A stretch of 64,000 nucleotides of DNA from Flavobacteriaceae bacterium PS02337 (lineage in GTDB: Bacteria; Bacteroidota; Bacteroidia; Flavobacteriales; Flavobacteriaceae): contig JASCOE010000003.1 of assembly GCA_029959285.1 (NCBI GenBank), forward strand, positions 453,481-517,480, given 5' to 3'. The translations under genes were made by a program, and so were the position numbers. This document shows positions 17,204-27,203 of the stretch, piece by piece. The notes below the pieces were generated by a model that saw nothing but the letters and a program-made list of their open reading frames with translations, was not told the origin of the DNA and did no database searches. The stretch's first letter is position 1. Every line of letters starts with the position of its first letter.

Positions 17204-17713
17204 ATGAAAAACGAATTTACACTTACCATTTACTCCGAAGATCAATTAAGATTAATTAATAGACTTACTTCCATGTTTCTTAGAAAACAAGTGGAAGTTT
17301 TGAGCCTTAATATGTCTGTTTGCGAAATTGATAAAATGTACCGCTATACAATTGTAATAAGAGAAACGCTTGATCAAGCGCGTAATTTAGCGGCACAAAT
17401 AGAGAAAATTATAGAAGTATATAAATGTCATTTTAATTGGAATGAAGAAACGGTTTTCAGACAAATAGCGTTATTCAAAATTCCGACTGAGTTATTTATG
17501 ACAGAAACAAAAATGGAATCATTACGTAAAATAAATGATTTCAAAATTTCAGAAATTCATAAAGAATATACCATAATTGAAGCGACAGGAGCAGAAGAAG
17601 AAATAAATTCTTTTACTGAAAAATTACGTTTTTTTGGATTGATTGAATTTGTAAAAAGTTCTAGAATTGCTCTTATAAAAACGAAGGAAGGTTTTTGTGA
17701 AGAAATCGAATAA
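17204..17713 (+). CDS. ilvN: acetolactate synthase small (regulatory) subunit-like protein
   Basis: ACT-domain protein of 169 residues that resembles the regulatory subunit of acetohydroxyacid synthase, the first common enzyme of isoleucine and valine synthesis. The N-terminal ACT domain (about 3-75) reads FTLTIYSEDQLRLINRLTSM and VEVLSLNMSVCEID. The C-terminal domain has ETVFRQIALFKI and FGLIEFVKSSRIALIKT. The start at 17204 is chosen because an earlier ATG at 17123 lies before terminator 2. The ilvB, ilvC and ilvD genes are absent nearby, so this is an orphan copy. Control by two tandem Ile attenuators supports a role in branched-chain amino-acid metabolism. Confidence 0.85.
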   Translation: MKNEFTLTIYSEDQLRLINRLTSMFLRKQVEVLSLNMSVCEIDKMYRYTIVIRETLDQARNLAAQIEKIIEVYKCHFNWNEETVFRQIALFKIPTELFMTETKMESLRKINDFKISEIHKEYTIIEATGAEEEINSFTEKLRFFGLIEFVKSSRIALIKTKEGFCEEIE

Positions 17714-17795
17714 ATCAAATAAAGGCAGATTTTTAACCTTTGAAGACTTTATTTTTCTGCCATAATTTCTTATTTTTAATAAAAGCAAAAGAAAT

Positions 17796-19571
17796 ATGAT
17801 TTTAGCAACTAAACGTTTACTGTCTTTTTTACTACTGATTACTGCATTATTGATTCAGCCGAATTCTATGAATGCACAACTTTTGGGTACAAAAACAGCA
17901 GTAGAAGAACCCGTTAAAACGCCAGAAGATTCGCTTGGAAGAAGAACGCCGCAAGGAACGGTTAACGGATTTATTAAAGCAATTGGTGACCAGAATTATC
18001 TGCGTGCCAGCCAATATTTTGTTTTAAGTAAACGCTCTTACCGCAAAACAGCCGAAAGAATACGCATAGCAAAAGCTTTTCAGCAGTTGTTAGATCAAGG
18101 TGGAAATTTTTCGCCATCGTCTATTATAAGTAATAAAGAATTTGGTCGTGTAGATGACGAATTGGCGACAGGAGTAGATTTAGTAGGAAACATATCAACC
18201 AATAAAATTAATATTCAGCTTTATGTAGAAAACCAATCTGATGATAGTCAGCCCGCAATATGGCTTTTTTCTTCAGAAACAATCGAGTCAATTCTTTCTG
18301 CTGATCTTACTGGAGAAAAATCTTTTTTAGATCGAATTTTGCCTAGAATATTAAAAGAAAAAAAAGTAGGAAATGTGCCTATCGGACATTGGGCAGTCGT
18401 AGTCGTTATGGCCGTTGTTACGTATTTGCTTTCTAGATTGCTGATTTTTGTACTTATTTTTCTCATTCAAAAAATCTGGAGAAAAGCAGATAGCGATAAA
18501 GGGACAGCAATGATTGACGCTTTTAGTCTTCCAGTTCAGCTTTATCTTACCGTAATTTTATTTGTGGCATTAACGCAACGAATGGGAATTTCTATTGTCG
18601 TTCGTCAGCGATTTAGCATCATTATAATTACAATCGGAATTGTAGCTTTTCTAATTCTGCTTTGGAGAATGACAGATTTCGTAAGTATGTTTACGCGTAG
18701 CAGAATGAACAGACGCGGACGTATTTCTGCAGTTTCTGCAATTTTATTTTTAAGTCGCACCACAAAAGCAGCAATTATCGTTATCGGAATTATTGCCATT
18801 CTTGGAATCATTGGCGTAGATGTTACTGCTGGACTTGCTGCTCTTGGTATTGGAGGTATCGCTTTAGCTTTGGGAGCTCAAAAAACAATAGAAAATTTTG
18901 TGGGAAGTGTAAGCCTTATTGCAGATCAGCCATTGCGAGTTGGCGATTATTGCCGAGTTGACGATATAAAAGGAACTGTAGAATCTATCGGAATGCGATC
19001 GACTACGCTTCGAACTTCTGCGCGAACAATTGTAACAATTCCTAACGGACAATTGTCTGCGAGTAAAATCGAAAATTATGCACATCGTGATCGTTTTATT
19101 TTCAATCCGATTTTTAATTTTAGAATGGAAACTACTCCAGATCAGATGCGTTATTTACTTGTAGAACTTAGATCTTTGTTGTATGCGCATCCAGCAATTT
19201 TAAATTCATCACCAATAGTGCGTTTTACAGGAATTACTGCCGATGCATTAAAAGTTGAAATTACCGCCTACATCGAAGCAATAAATGTTGAAGTTTCACA
19301 AGAAGTACAAGAAGATATTTTGTTGAGAATGATGGATATTATTGAAAAAAGTGGTACATCTTTGGCTTATCCTTCTCAGACACTTTACATGGCACGAGAT
19401 TTTTCTTTCTCAACAGAAAAAGCCGAAGAGGTTTCTGAAACAGTAAAAAAATGGAAAGAAAATAACGAACTGCAATTACCGAAATTCGACCCTAAACGAG
19501 TTGAAGATTTAAAAAATAGTATTAAATATCCAGATGAAGGAAGTTTTAATCCTAATGAAGATAATTCGTAG
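17796..19571 (+). CDS. MscS-family mechanosensitive channel
   Basis: Inner-membrane channel of 591 residues that opens under membrane tension to release solutes. A signal peptide (about 1-28) precedes a periplasmic domain at about 30-190. Membrane helices follow at about 200-225, 250-265, 275-295 and 320-345. The pore helix is AALGIGGIALALGAQKTIEN, followed by the beta domain GSVSLIADQPLRVGDYCRVD, GTVESIGMRSTTLRT and TIPNGQLSASKIENY. The C-terminal alpha/beta domain runs to about 540 and the tail is charged. Size and layout fit the enlarged MscS forms with an N-terminal periplasmic part. It has its own terminator. Confidence 0.93.
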   Translation: MILATKRLLSFLLLITALLIQPNSMNAQLLGTKTAVEEPVKTPEDSLGRRTPQGTVNGFIKAIGDQNYLRASQYFVLSKRSYRKTAERIRIAKAFQQLLDQGGNFSPSSIISNKEFGRVDDELATGVDLVGNISTNKINIQLYVENQSDDSQPAIWLFSSETIESILSADLTGEKSFLDRILPRILKEKKVGNVPIGHWAVVVVMAVVTYLLSRLLIFVLIFLIQKIWRKADSDKGTAMIDAFSLPVQLYLTVILFVALTQRMGISIVVRQRFSIIIITIGIVAFLILLWRMTDFVSMFTRSRMNRRGRISAVSAILFLSRTTKAAIIVIGIIAILGIIGVDVTAGLAALGIGGIALALGAQKTIENFVGSVSLIADQPLRVGDYCRVDDIKGTVESIGMRSTTLRTSARTIVTIPNGQLSASKIENYAHRDRFIFNPIFNFRMETTPDQMRYLLVELRSLLYAHPAILNSSPIVRFTGITADALKVEITAYIEAINVEVSQEVQEDILLRMMDIIEKSGTSLAYPSQTLYMARDFSFSTEKAEEVSETVKKWKENNELQLPKFDPKRVEDLKNSIKYPDEGSFNPNEDNS

Positions 19572-19579
19572 ATTTAAAT

Positions 19580-19610
19580 AAAAGAGCTTCAAAATTTGAA
19601 GCTCTTTTTT
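19580..19610 (+). terminator. rho-independent terminator after the MscS gene
   Basis: AAAGAGCTTC and GAAGCTCTTT flank an AT loop (19581-19607) with a T run to 19610. Confidence 0.92.
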
Positions 19611-19972
19611 GTTTCCTAAAACATACTTTCTGAATTCTTTTTTTTTGGTATCAATCATAATATTTAGATTTAAAGTGTAAAAAACACCTTTATATATGCC
19701 GAGTTTCTTCGATATGTAAAAAATGTCTATTCTTTTGATTGATCTGTCCATCTTTAGAAATAACTATCGGAGTAATTTTATTTTCGATTCAAAACCCAAA
19801 TACTTTCGCTAGAATTAATCGACTTAAATTGTCGTATTATTTGGTATGAAAAACAAAAATCAGAGGTTTATTAATTAGTAAATATTTTGTTAGTTTTTAT
19901 TAGTTAGGGAGATTAATTCAAAATTTAATCTCCCTTTTTTGTTAGAATAATAGGTTATAATTTATTAAATAT
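19611..19972. other. intergenic leader region before the GH89 gene
   Basis: AT-rich gap with no gene. It ends in a second terminator (19906-19940) just before the GH89 start, which implies a short leader RNA. A ten-codon frame (ATG at 19846) has no special composition. Confidence 0.5.
19906..19940 (+). terminator. terminator in the leader of the GH89 gene
   Basis: AGGGAGATTAA (19906-19916) pairs with TTAATCTCCCT (19925-19935), then T to 19940. It lies only 33 bases upstream of the GH89 start codon and more than 290 bases after the MscS terminator. It may therefore attenuate the GH89 transcript rather than end an upstream one. Confidence 0.8.
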
Positions 19973-22150
19973 GTGAATATGAAAAGAATGAATTTTGAGA
20001 TTAAAAAACGCAATTCCATAAAAATGGTTACGCTATTTGTTGCGTTGTTATTTTTTGGAGGAATAAAAGGATATTGTCAAAACGACGAAAAAACAAAAAA
20101 CGCTTCTGCGGTAATAGAAAGACTTATAGGCAATCGCGTTTCTGAATTTGAATTGACGATTATTGAAAATAAAACAGCAAATAAAGATTGGTTTGAAATT
20201 GAAACGACAAACAATCTGGTAAAAATTAAAGGTTCTAACAATACAGCAATTTGCTATGCAGCATATAATTTTTTAAGAGATATAGGAGCCGCACTTGTAA
20301 GTTGGGAAGGAAATAAAGTTAACTTACCGAAAACCTGGCCTAAATATTCTAAAAAAGGAAATACGCCTTTTGAATATAGAGAATACTTAAACGCCTGTAC
20401 TTTTGGTTACACAACTCCGTGGTGGGACTGGAAACGTTGGGAACAGGAAATCGACTGGATGGCGCTTCACGGAATTAATCTTCCTACAGCAATGGAAGGT
20501 CAGGAAGCCGTTTGGAAAGAATTGTGGCAAGAATATGGTTTAACAAATAACCAATTGGAAGCACATTTTGCTGGGCCAGCTTTTTTGCCTTGGCAACGTA
20601 TGGGAAACATTAATAGTTTAGAAGGTCCGTTGCCGCAAGAATGGTTTACAAAAAAAGAAGCACTTCAAAAGAAAATTCTAGAAAGAATGCGCGCATTAGA
20701 TATGCATCCTGTTGTTCCGGCATTTAGCGGTTATGTTCCTAAGGCTTTCGCCGAAAAACATCCTGAAGCAAAAATTACCGAATTAAAATCATGGTCAGGC
20801 GGAGGTTTTGCAAGTACTTTTTTATTAGATTCAAAAGATCCTTTATTTAAAAAAATCGGAAAACGCTTTATCGAAATTTATACTAAAACGTACGGAAAAT
20901 CTAATTTCTATTTGGCAGATTCTTTTAATGAAATTGAACCTCCAGTTTCTGAACATAATAAATATGAAGAATTGGCTAATTATGGTAGTGCCATTTATGA
21001 AACTATTAATGAAGCTGCTCCAGGTGCAATTTGGGTAATGCAAGGCTGGCTTTTTGGTGACAACAAAGAATTTTGGACAAAAGAAGCTACAAGTGCATTT
21101 TTAAGTAAAGTGCCAAATGATAGATTAATGGTTCAAGATTATGCCAACGATCGTTACAAAGTTTGGGAAAATCAAGAAGCATTTTACGGAAAACAATGGA
21201 CATATGGTTATGTACATAATTATGGTGGATCAAATCCTGTATATGGTGATTTGAATTTCTATAAAAATGAATTGACAAGTTTATTGAAAAATCCGAATAA
21301 AGGAAATGTTGTCGGCTACGGCGCAATGCCAGAAGGTTTAAACAATAATTCAATTGTATATGAATACATTTATGACCTTCCGTGGAGTAAAGGTGAACAA
21401 CCTGTTAACGATTGGCTAACAAAATATCTTAATGCAAGATATGAACAGACAACTTCTAAACCAGTTTTTAAAGCGTGGCAATTATTATTAGAATCTGTTT
21501 ATAATGTAAAATACTGGGAAACACGTTGGTGGAATGATAGGGCTGGAGCGTATTTGTTATTTAAACGTCCAACGGCGACTATTCCGGAATTTAAAGGAAA
21601 TCCTGGAGACAAGAAAAAACTAAAAGAAGCTTTGGACATTTTGAGTAAAGAAGCGAAGAAATACAATAAAAATAATTTTATTCAATACGATTTAATTGAC
21701 GCTTCAAGACATTATTATTCTTTATGTATTGATGAAGATTTAATTGAATGTGTAAAAGCATATCAGAAAAAAGATATTGCAAAAGGCGATCAATTATTTA
21801 AAAAGATAGAAAAACAAGCTTTAGAAATAGATAAAATGATGTCGGCACAACCCTTAAATAGTTTAGATCAATGGGTAAAATCGGCTTCAGATTATGGTAG
21901 TTCAACTGCAGTTTCTAAATTGTATGCAAAAAATGCTAAAACATTAATTACACTTTGGGGCGGAGAAGGTCATTTGAACGATTATGCTTCAAGATCTTGG
22001 CACGGAATGTACAAAGGTTTTTATTGGCCGAGATGGAAAATGTTCTTAGAAGCTTATAAAAAATCAGCAGAAAATAATACTCCGTTTGATGAAACAAAAG
22101 AAAGAGAATTAATTAAAAATTGGGAAATAAATTGGACAGAAAGCAATTAA
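19973..22150 (+). CDS. alpha-N-acetylglucosaminidase, GH89 (NAGLU family)
   Basis: Exported exo-glycosidase of 725 residues that removes terminal alpha-linked N-acetylglucosamine, as human NAGLU does on heparan sulfate. A signal sequence ends near residue 36 (GYCQ). An N-terminal small domain at about 40-125 (CYAAYNFLRDIGAALVSW) precedes the TIM barrel, marked by YLNACTFGYTTPWWDW and WMALHGINLPTAMEGQEAVW. The predicted acid/base is Glu320 in ADSFNEIEPP and the nucleophile is Glu454 in GAMPEGLNNN, matching the two catalytic Glu of the human enzyme. An all-helical C-terminal domain follows. It is the first gene of the carbohydrate region, before susC. Confidence 0.94.
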   Translation: MNMKRMNFEIKKRNSIKMVTLFVALLFFGGIKGYCQNDEKTKNASAVIERLIGNRVSEFELTIIENKTANKDWFEIETTNNLVKIKGSNNTAICYAAYNFLRDIGAALVSWEGNKVNLPKTWPKYSKKGNTPFEYREYLNACTFGYTTPWWDWKRWEQEIDWMALHGINLPTAMEGQEAVWKELWQEYGLTNNQLEAHFAGPAFLPWQRMGNINSLEGPLPQEWFTKKEALQKKILERMRALDMHPVVPAFSGYVPKAFAEKHPEAKITELKSWSGGGFASTFLLDSKDPLFKKIGKRFIEIYTKTYGKSNFYLADSFNEIEPPVSEHNKYEELANYGSAIYETINEAAPGAIWVMQGWLFGDNKEFWTKEATSAFLSKVPNDRLMVQDYANDRYKVWENQEAFYGKQWTYGYVHNYGGSNPVYGDLNFYKNELTSLLKNPNKGNVVGYGAMPEGLNNNSIVYEYIYDLPWSKGEQPVNDWLTKYLNARYEQTTSKPVFKAWQLLLESVYNVKYWETRWWNDRAGAYLLFKRPTATIPEFKGNPGDKKKLKEALDILSKEAKKYNKNNFIQYDLIDASRHYYSLCIDEDLIECVKAYQKKDIAKGDQLFKKIEKQALEIDKMMSAQPLNSLDQWVKSASDYGSSTAVSKLYAKNAKTLITLWGGEGHLNDYASRSWHGMYKGFYWPRWKMFLEAYKKSAENNTPFDETKERELIKNWEINWTESN

Positions 22151-22365
22151 AAAATACTTCCAATAAAATTAATCTCGTATATAATCAAAATTTAACTTAA
22201 CACTTTTACCATAACCTTAAACCAAATAGAATTTATGAAATGAAAACATTACGAAATCGATTAATTAATAAGTTTTTAACTATAGAATTTTATAAAAACA
22301 ACCTTGAAAACCCTTGCCGTTATTGGCTTTAAAGAAATTATCCATGTTTATGAATAACTTGTCCA

Positions 22366-22395
22366 TTTGTTAACATTTCTTTAGCACTAATTTCG
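22366..22395 (+). promoter_or_regulatory. probable promoter of the susC gene
   Basis: TTTG at 22366-22369, an 18-base spacer and TAATTTCG at 22388-22395. This is one mismatch from the consensus. The susC start codon follows at 22429. Confidence 0.5.
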
Positions 22396-22428
22396 TCAAT
22401 ACTATTTAACCAATTAACCAATATCACA

Positions 22429-25400
22429 ATGGAAAAACTTAAACTTTTATTATTAGCCTTTTTCTTTGGCTTCTCAATTAATACTTGGGCACAAAAAACA
22501 GAAGTGTCCGGTGTAGTTTTAGATGACAAAGGCATTCCTCTGCCAGCCGCTAACATACTCGAAAAGGGTACAACAAATACTGTAACAACAGATTTTGATG
22601 GAAAATTTAGATTTTCAGTTTCAAACAAAAATGCAGTATTAGTAATTTCTTTTATTGGATTTGACGATCAAACTTTAAAATTAGACGGAACAAAATCTAA
22701 TTATTCGATTAAATTACAATCTACTACAAATAATCTTGAACAAGTTGTAGTAGTAGGATACGGAAAAGGATCCCGTAAAAACCTTACCACTTCTGTAACG
22801 TCCATTAAAGCAGAAGAATTAAATAAAGGAGCGATAAGTGATGTCGGACAACTTTTACAAGGTAAAGTTTCTGGTTTGAATATCTCTTCAAGCGGTGACC
22901 CAACAAAAACTGCTTCTGTAGTTTTACGTGGAGTTTCGACATTAAATAGTTCTCAAGGTCCATTTTATGTAATTGATGGTATTCCTGGAGTTGATATTTC
23001 GGTAATTTCTCCAGATGACATTGCTACAATCGACGTCTTAAAAGATGCCGCTGCAACTGCAATTTATGGTAACCGTGCTGCAAATGGAGTTATCATGGTA
23101 ACAACTAAAAAAGGAAGTAAAGGCAGAACGCAAATTGCATATAACGGATATGTTGGTTTTGAAGAAGTTTCTAATAATCTGGACATGATGAATGCAGATC
23201 AGTTGAGAGCTTTTACAACAAAAAACAATTTGAACTTTACTCCAGAAAATGATAAAGGCGCGAATACAAACTGGTTAAAAGAAATTATGAGACCAAATCG
23301 TGCAGTATCTACAAGTCATAATTTATCTATGAGCGGAGGTGGAGATCACGGAAATTATACTGCTAGTATTACTTCTCTTAACAGAGAAGGGGTAATGCAG
23401 AAAAGTGATTTCTCTCGTATTATTGCTCGTTTATCTGTAGAACAATTTGCTTTTGATGATAAAGTGAAATTCGGTTTAAATGTTACCAATTCAAAAACAG
23501 ATTACCAAAACGTACCACAACGTAATACAGTACTTTTACAAGCAGCAAGTTATTTGCCAGTTTCTCCAGTAAGAAATGCAGACGGAACTTTCTTTGAAAA
23601 TTTTGTAAGTCCAGGATATTTCAATCCAGTTGCTTTAATAGAGCACGGAACAGATGAAACAACAACAAATAACCTTGTTGGTAATCTTACTGCAGAAGTA
23701 AAACTTCCATTCGGAATTACTTACAACTTAAATTTAGCACACCAAAAATTAACTGCATTTCACGGAGAGTTTTATGACAGCTATTATTCACAATATAATA
23801 GTGCGAACTTTTACAACAACCCAGATCCACCTTTGACAAAAACTTTGGTTAACTTTGGAGTAAACGGTTCTGCTTTAAGAAATGCTTATGAAACTAGAAA
23901 TAACATTATCGAAAGTTTCTTTACTTGGGATAGAACATTTGGTTCTCATAAATTAAAAGTTGTTGCAGGTTATTCTTGGCAAGAAAACACACTTGGAGAC
24001 GGATTTCAAGCTACAACTACAAACTTCCCAGTTGATAATGTAGGTTACAATAACCTTGCGTTGAGTAATTATACTTCTGTAAACGGTTATGTAGTAAACT
24101 TTGGAGATAGTAAAGCGTATCAAAAAACACGTTTAATTGCTTATTTCGCTCGTTTAAACTACAATTATAAAGATAAATATCTTTTACAAGGTTCTATTAG
24201 AAGAGACGGTGGATCTATGTTTGGAAAAAATAATCAATGGGGTTATTTTCCATCTGTAGGTGGTGCTTGGAGAATTGACAAAGAAAGCTTTATGCAAAAT
24301 CAAGGTTTCTTTAGCGACTTGAAACTTCGCGGAAGCTGGGGTGTAACAGGAAACTCATCTGGATTTAATGCTTATACTGCACAATTTATTTCTGGAAGTT
24401 TAGGAACTTTCTATTACAACGGACTACAAATTGGTGCTTACGGACCAAACCAAGCCGCGAATCCAGATTTGAAATGGGAAAAAACAGCAACTGCAAATAT
24501 TGGACTTGATTTCTCAATCTTAAAAGGAAAAGTAACAGGTTCTGTTGATGTTTACGACAAGAAAACAACTGACATGATTTTCAACTACAATGTTAATCCA
24601 GTATTGGTTCCAGTAGGTTCTATTGTAGCAAACGGAGGAACAATGTCTAATAAAGGTATCGAAGTTAGTTTTAGCACAACTCCGGTTAAAACAGCAGATT
24701 TCAGCTGGACAACTAATTTGAATTTAGCACATAATAAAAATGAAATCGTAAAATTGACTAGTCCATTCTTTGTTGGTGGAGATTCAATTCGTCGTGTGCA
24801 GCCAGACGGAGGCGGACAAACAGGAAGTACGTTACAAATTTTCAAAGAAGGAAAACCTTTAGGACAATTCTTTACATTGAAATACGCAGGAAAAAATGCT
24901 GCAGGAGTTTCTCAGTATTATGACAAAAATGGTGCTTTGACAACTACACCTTTAAACGGAGTAGATTACCACTATGCAGGAAGTGCACAGCCAAAATTAT
25001 TATTAGGATGGGGAAATAACTTTCAATACAAAAAATTTGATTTAAGTATTTTCTTCAGAGGAGTATTTGGCAATAAGATTTTTAATGCAACTCGTGCCGA
25101 TTTATTTAGACCAAGCACAGCAATGACCAATAATATCTTAGTTGACGCAGGAAATGAGTCACCAAGCGACCTTAACTCTTATAAATACTCGGATCGTTTT
25201 ATCGAAGACGGTAGTTATTTAAGATTAGACAACATGACTTTAGGATACAATTTTGGAAAAGTTGGAAGGTACATCAGTAGTGTACGTATTTACCAAACAA
25301 TAAACAATGTGTTTGTTATTACGAAGTACACAGGAATTGATCCAGAGGTTGAACAAGGAGGAACAGCTCCAGGTGTAGATTCGAATAACTTCTATCCAAA

Positions 25401-25440
25401 AACTAGAACATATATGTTCGGTTTAAATGTGAGCTTCTAA
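22429..25440 (+). CDS. SusC/RagA-type TonB-dependent outer-membrane transporter
   Basis: Complete 1,003-residue outer-membrane transporter. The signal peptide is at 1-21 (INTWAQ). A carboxypeptidase-regulatory-like domain at about 23-105 starts TEVSGVVLDDKGIPLPAANI and is followed by LEQVVVVGYGKGSRKNL. The plug domain contains LRGVSTLNSSQGPFYVIDG and DAAATAIYGNRAANGVIMVT. The rest is beta barrel ending in the aromatic C-terminal strand YMFGLNVSF. It has no STN domain, so it is not controlled by a FecR/ECF pair; the HTCS at 35913 is the likely regulator. It is followed after 18 bases by its SusD partner. Confidence 0.96.
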   Translation: MEKLKLLLLAFFFGFSINTWAQKTEVSGVVLDDKGIPLPAANILEKGTTNTVTTDFDGKFRFSVSNKNAVLVISFIGFDDQTLKLDGTKSNYSIKLQSTTNNLEQVVVVGYGKGSRKNLTTSVTSIKAEELNKGAISDVGQLLQGKVSGLNISSSGDPTKTASVVLRGVSTLNSSQGPFYVIDGIPGVDISVISPDDIATIDVLKDAAATAIYGNRAANGVIMVTTKKGSKGRTQIAYNGYVGFEEVSNNLDMMNADQLRAFTTKNNLNFTPENDKGANTNWLKEIMRPNRAVSTSHNLSMSGGGDHGNYTASITSLNREGVMQKSDFSRIIARLSVEQFAFDDKVKFGLNVTNSKTDYQNVPQRNTVLLQAASYLPVSPVRNADGTFFENFVSPGYFNPVALIEHGTDETTTNNLVGNLTAEVKLPFGITYNLNLAHQKLTAFHGEFYDSYYSQYNSANFYNNPDPPLTKTLVNFGVNGSALRNAYETRNNIIESFFTWDRTFGSHKLKVVAGYSWQENTLGDGFQATTTNFPVDNVGYNNLALSNYTSVNGYVVNFGDSKAYQKTRLIAYFARLNYNYKDKYLLQGSIRRDGGSMFGKNNQWGYFPSVGGAWRIDKESFMQNQGFFSDLKLRGSWGVTGNSSGFNAYTAQFISGSLGTFYYNGLQIGAYGPNQAANPDLKWEKTATANIGLDFSILKGKVTGSVDVYDKKTTDMIFNYNVNPVLVPVGSIVANGGTMSNKGIEVSFSTTPVKTADFSWTTNLNLAHNKNEIVKLTSPFFVGGDSIRRVQPDGGGQTGSTLQIFKEGKPLGQFFTLKYAGKNAAGVSQYYDKNGALTTTPLNGVDYHYAGSAQPKLLLGWGNNFQYKKFDLSIFFRGVFGNKIFNATRADLFRPSTAMTNNILVDAGNESPSDLNSYKYSDRFIEDGSYLRLDNMTLGYNFGKVGRYISSVRIYQTINNVFVITKYTGIDPEVEQGGTAPGVDSNNFYPKTRTYMFGLNVSF

Positions 25441-25458
25441 AAATTAAATTCAAAAATT

Positions 25459-27072
25459 ATGAAAAAGATATTAAAATATTTAGGTCTTCCAGTACTTTTG
25501 GCTGGTTTAGTATGGTCTTGCGACGATCTTGAAGTGCCTATTACAACTCAATTGACACCGGAAGTATTTCCACAGAATTCGACTCAATATATTCAAACAA
25601 CAGGACCAGTTTATGCAGCTTTCCGTGGTGAATTCTCATTTGCTTGGTAGTGGTCACAATCGCTTTCTACAGATGAAGCTATTTTGCCTGCAAGAGGAGG
25701 TAACTGGTTTGATAACAGAAACTATATTGCCATGCATTACCATGACTGGAATGCAGACAACGGAATCATAGGAAGTCTTTGGGATTGGTCTTCTAAAGTA
25801 ATCGGAACTAGCAATCAGGCTATTTCTATCTTAAGACAAACAATGCCAGAAGGTGCAGAGAAAAAAACATTGATCTCTGAATTAAAAACAATGCGTGCCA
25901 TTTCTTATTTTATGTTAATGGATGGTTACGGAGATGTACCTTTAGATACGTTGTATGGAGATTTTACTTCTCATGCAAAAACGCCAAGAGCTGAAGTTTT
26001 TAATTTTATTGAAAAAGAATTAAAAAGCGCGGTTCCAAATTTAAATCCTGCATCTGGTGTTACAACTTACGGAAGACCAAATAAGCAGACTGCTAATGCA
26101 ATGTTAGCTAAATTATATTTGAACGCAAATATTTATACTGGAACTTCACGTTACAACGAATGTATTGCTGCTTGTGATGAGGTAATCAATTCTAATTTAT
26201 ACGCAGTTGAGCCAAGAGCATCTTATCTTCAAATGTTTTATCCGACAAACGGACCAGCAATGAAGGAGTTTATTTTTGCAGTTCCTTATGATCCAGCAGC
26301 AGTTACAGTTGGTTTCAACGGACAAATGTACCACGCTCGTTATGATGTACCACGTTCAGAAAGAGTTAAATTCGGTCTTCCTTACACGCCAAGTGCGCCT
26401 AGAAGTACGTTGCCAGAATTTTACGCTTATTTTAATGATGCAAATGATATTCGTAATAGACAATGGTTAACAGGTCTTCAATATTTAAATGATGGTGTAA
26501 CTCCAGTAATGGTTACAACAACTAAAAAAGGGTACGATCAATTTTACACAGGATCTGACGGAGGTGCTACTTATACTTATCAGGTAAATTTAACACCAAA
26601 CATTGTAGCCCGTCAAAGTGTAGCTTTATTTGATCTTGGAAATGACGAAATTGCTTGGAACATGGGATACAGAAACATTAAGTTTTATCCAGATGCAACT
26701 TCAACAAACCGTAATCAAAAGAACGACGTTCCTTTCTTACGTTATTCAGATATTCTTTTAATGAAAGCAGAATCAATTCTACGTGGCGGACCAGTAACAT
26801 TAGGACAAAGCGCAGATGCATTAGTAAATATGGTTCGTTCTAACCGTACAACTTCTACAGCTTTAAGCGGTGTAACATTAGAAGATCTTTACAAAGAAAG
26901 AAGCCGTGAGTTTGCTTGGGAAGCTTGGCATAGAAATGATATGATTCGCTTTGGAAAATATGAAGGACAATGGGGTTACAAAACCAATACAGACGTTTAT
27001 CGTCGTGTTTTCCCAATTCCAACAAACGCTATGGTTTTAAATCCAGCTCTTACTCAGAATACTGGATATTAA
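25459..27072 (+). pseudogene. SusD/RagB-like glycan-binding lipoprotein interrupted by an amber codon
   Basis: Surface lipoprotein that caps SusC and binds the glycan. The frame spans 537 codons. It has a lipoprotein signal with Cys21 (GLVWSCDD), a RagB-type helical core (about 75-300) and a C-terminal SusD domain (FLRYSDILLMKAE, LEDLYKERSREFAWEAWHRND). Codon 64 is TAG (25648-25650), between TGG and TGG, in the conserved stretch that continues SQSLSTDEAILPARGGNWFD. The frame is unchanged on both sides. One G-to-A change of a Trp codon would explain it. The product would be a 63-residue fragment unless the stop is read through or is a sequencing error. All neighbouring genes are intact. Confidence 0.88.
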
Positions 27073-27111
27073 ATAAGAATTTAGTTAAGTAAGCATTTGT
27101 AATTTTAATTT

Positions 27112-27149
27112 AAAAAGGAGAGGAGAGTCAAAATTCTTCTCCTTTTTTT
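27112..27149 (+). terminator. terminator after susD
   Basis: AAAGGAGAGGA and TCTTCTCCTTT pair (one G-U) with a ten-base loop, followed by a T run to 27149. It closes the susC-susD transcript. Confidence 0.85.
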
Positions 27150-27203
27150 CAAAAGAAAACTGGTTTTTTCAGTTGCTCGTGAGAATCAGTTCAGTTTAGT
27201 TTT

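Noticed and set aside
19846-19878. Ten-codon leader peptide before GH89
   Set aside because: It has no amino-acid bias that would support attenuation, and it may lie upstream of the transcript start.
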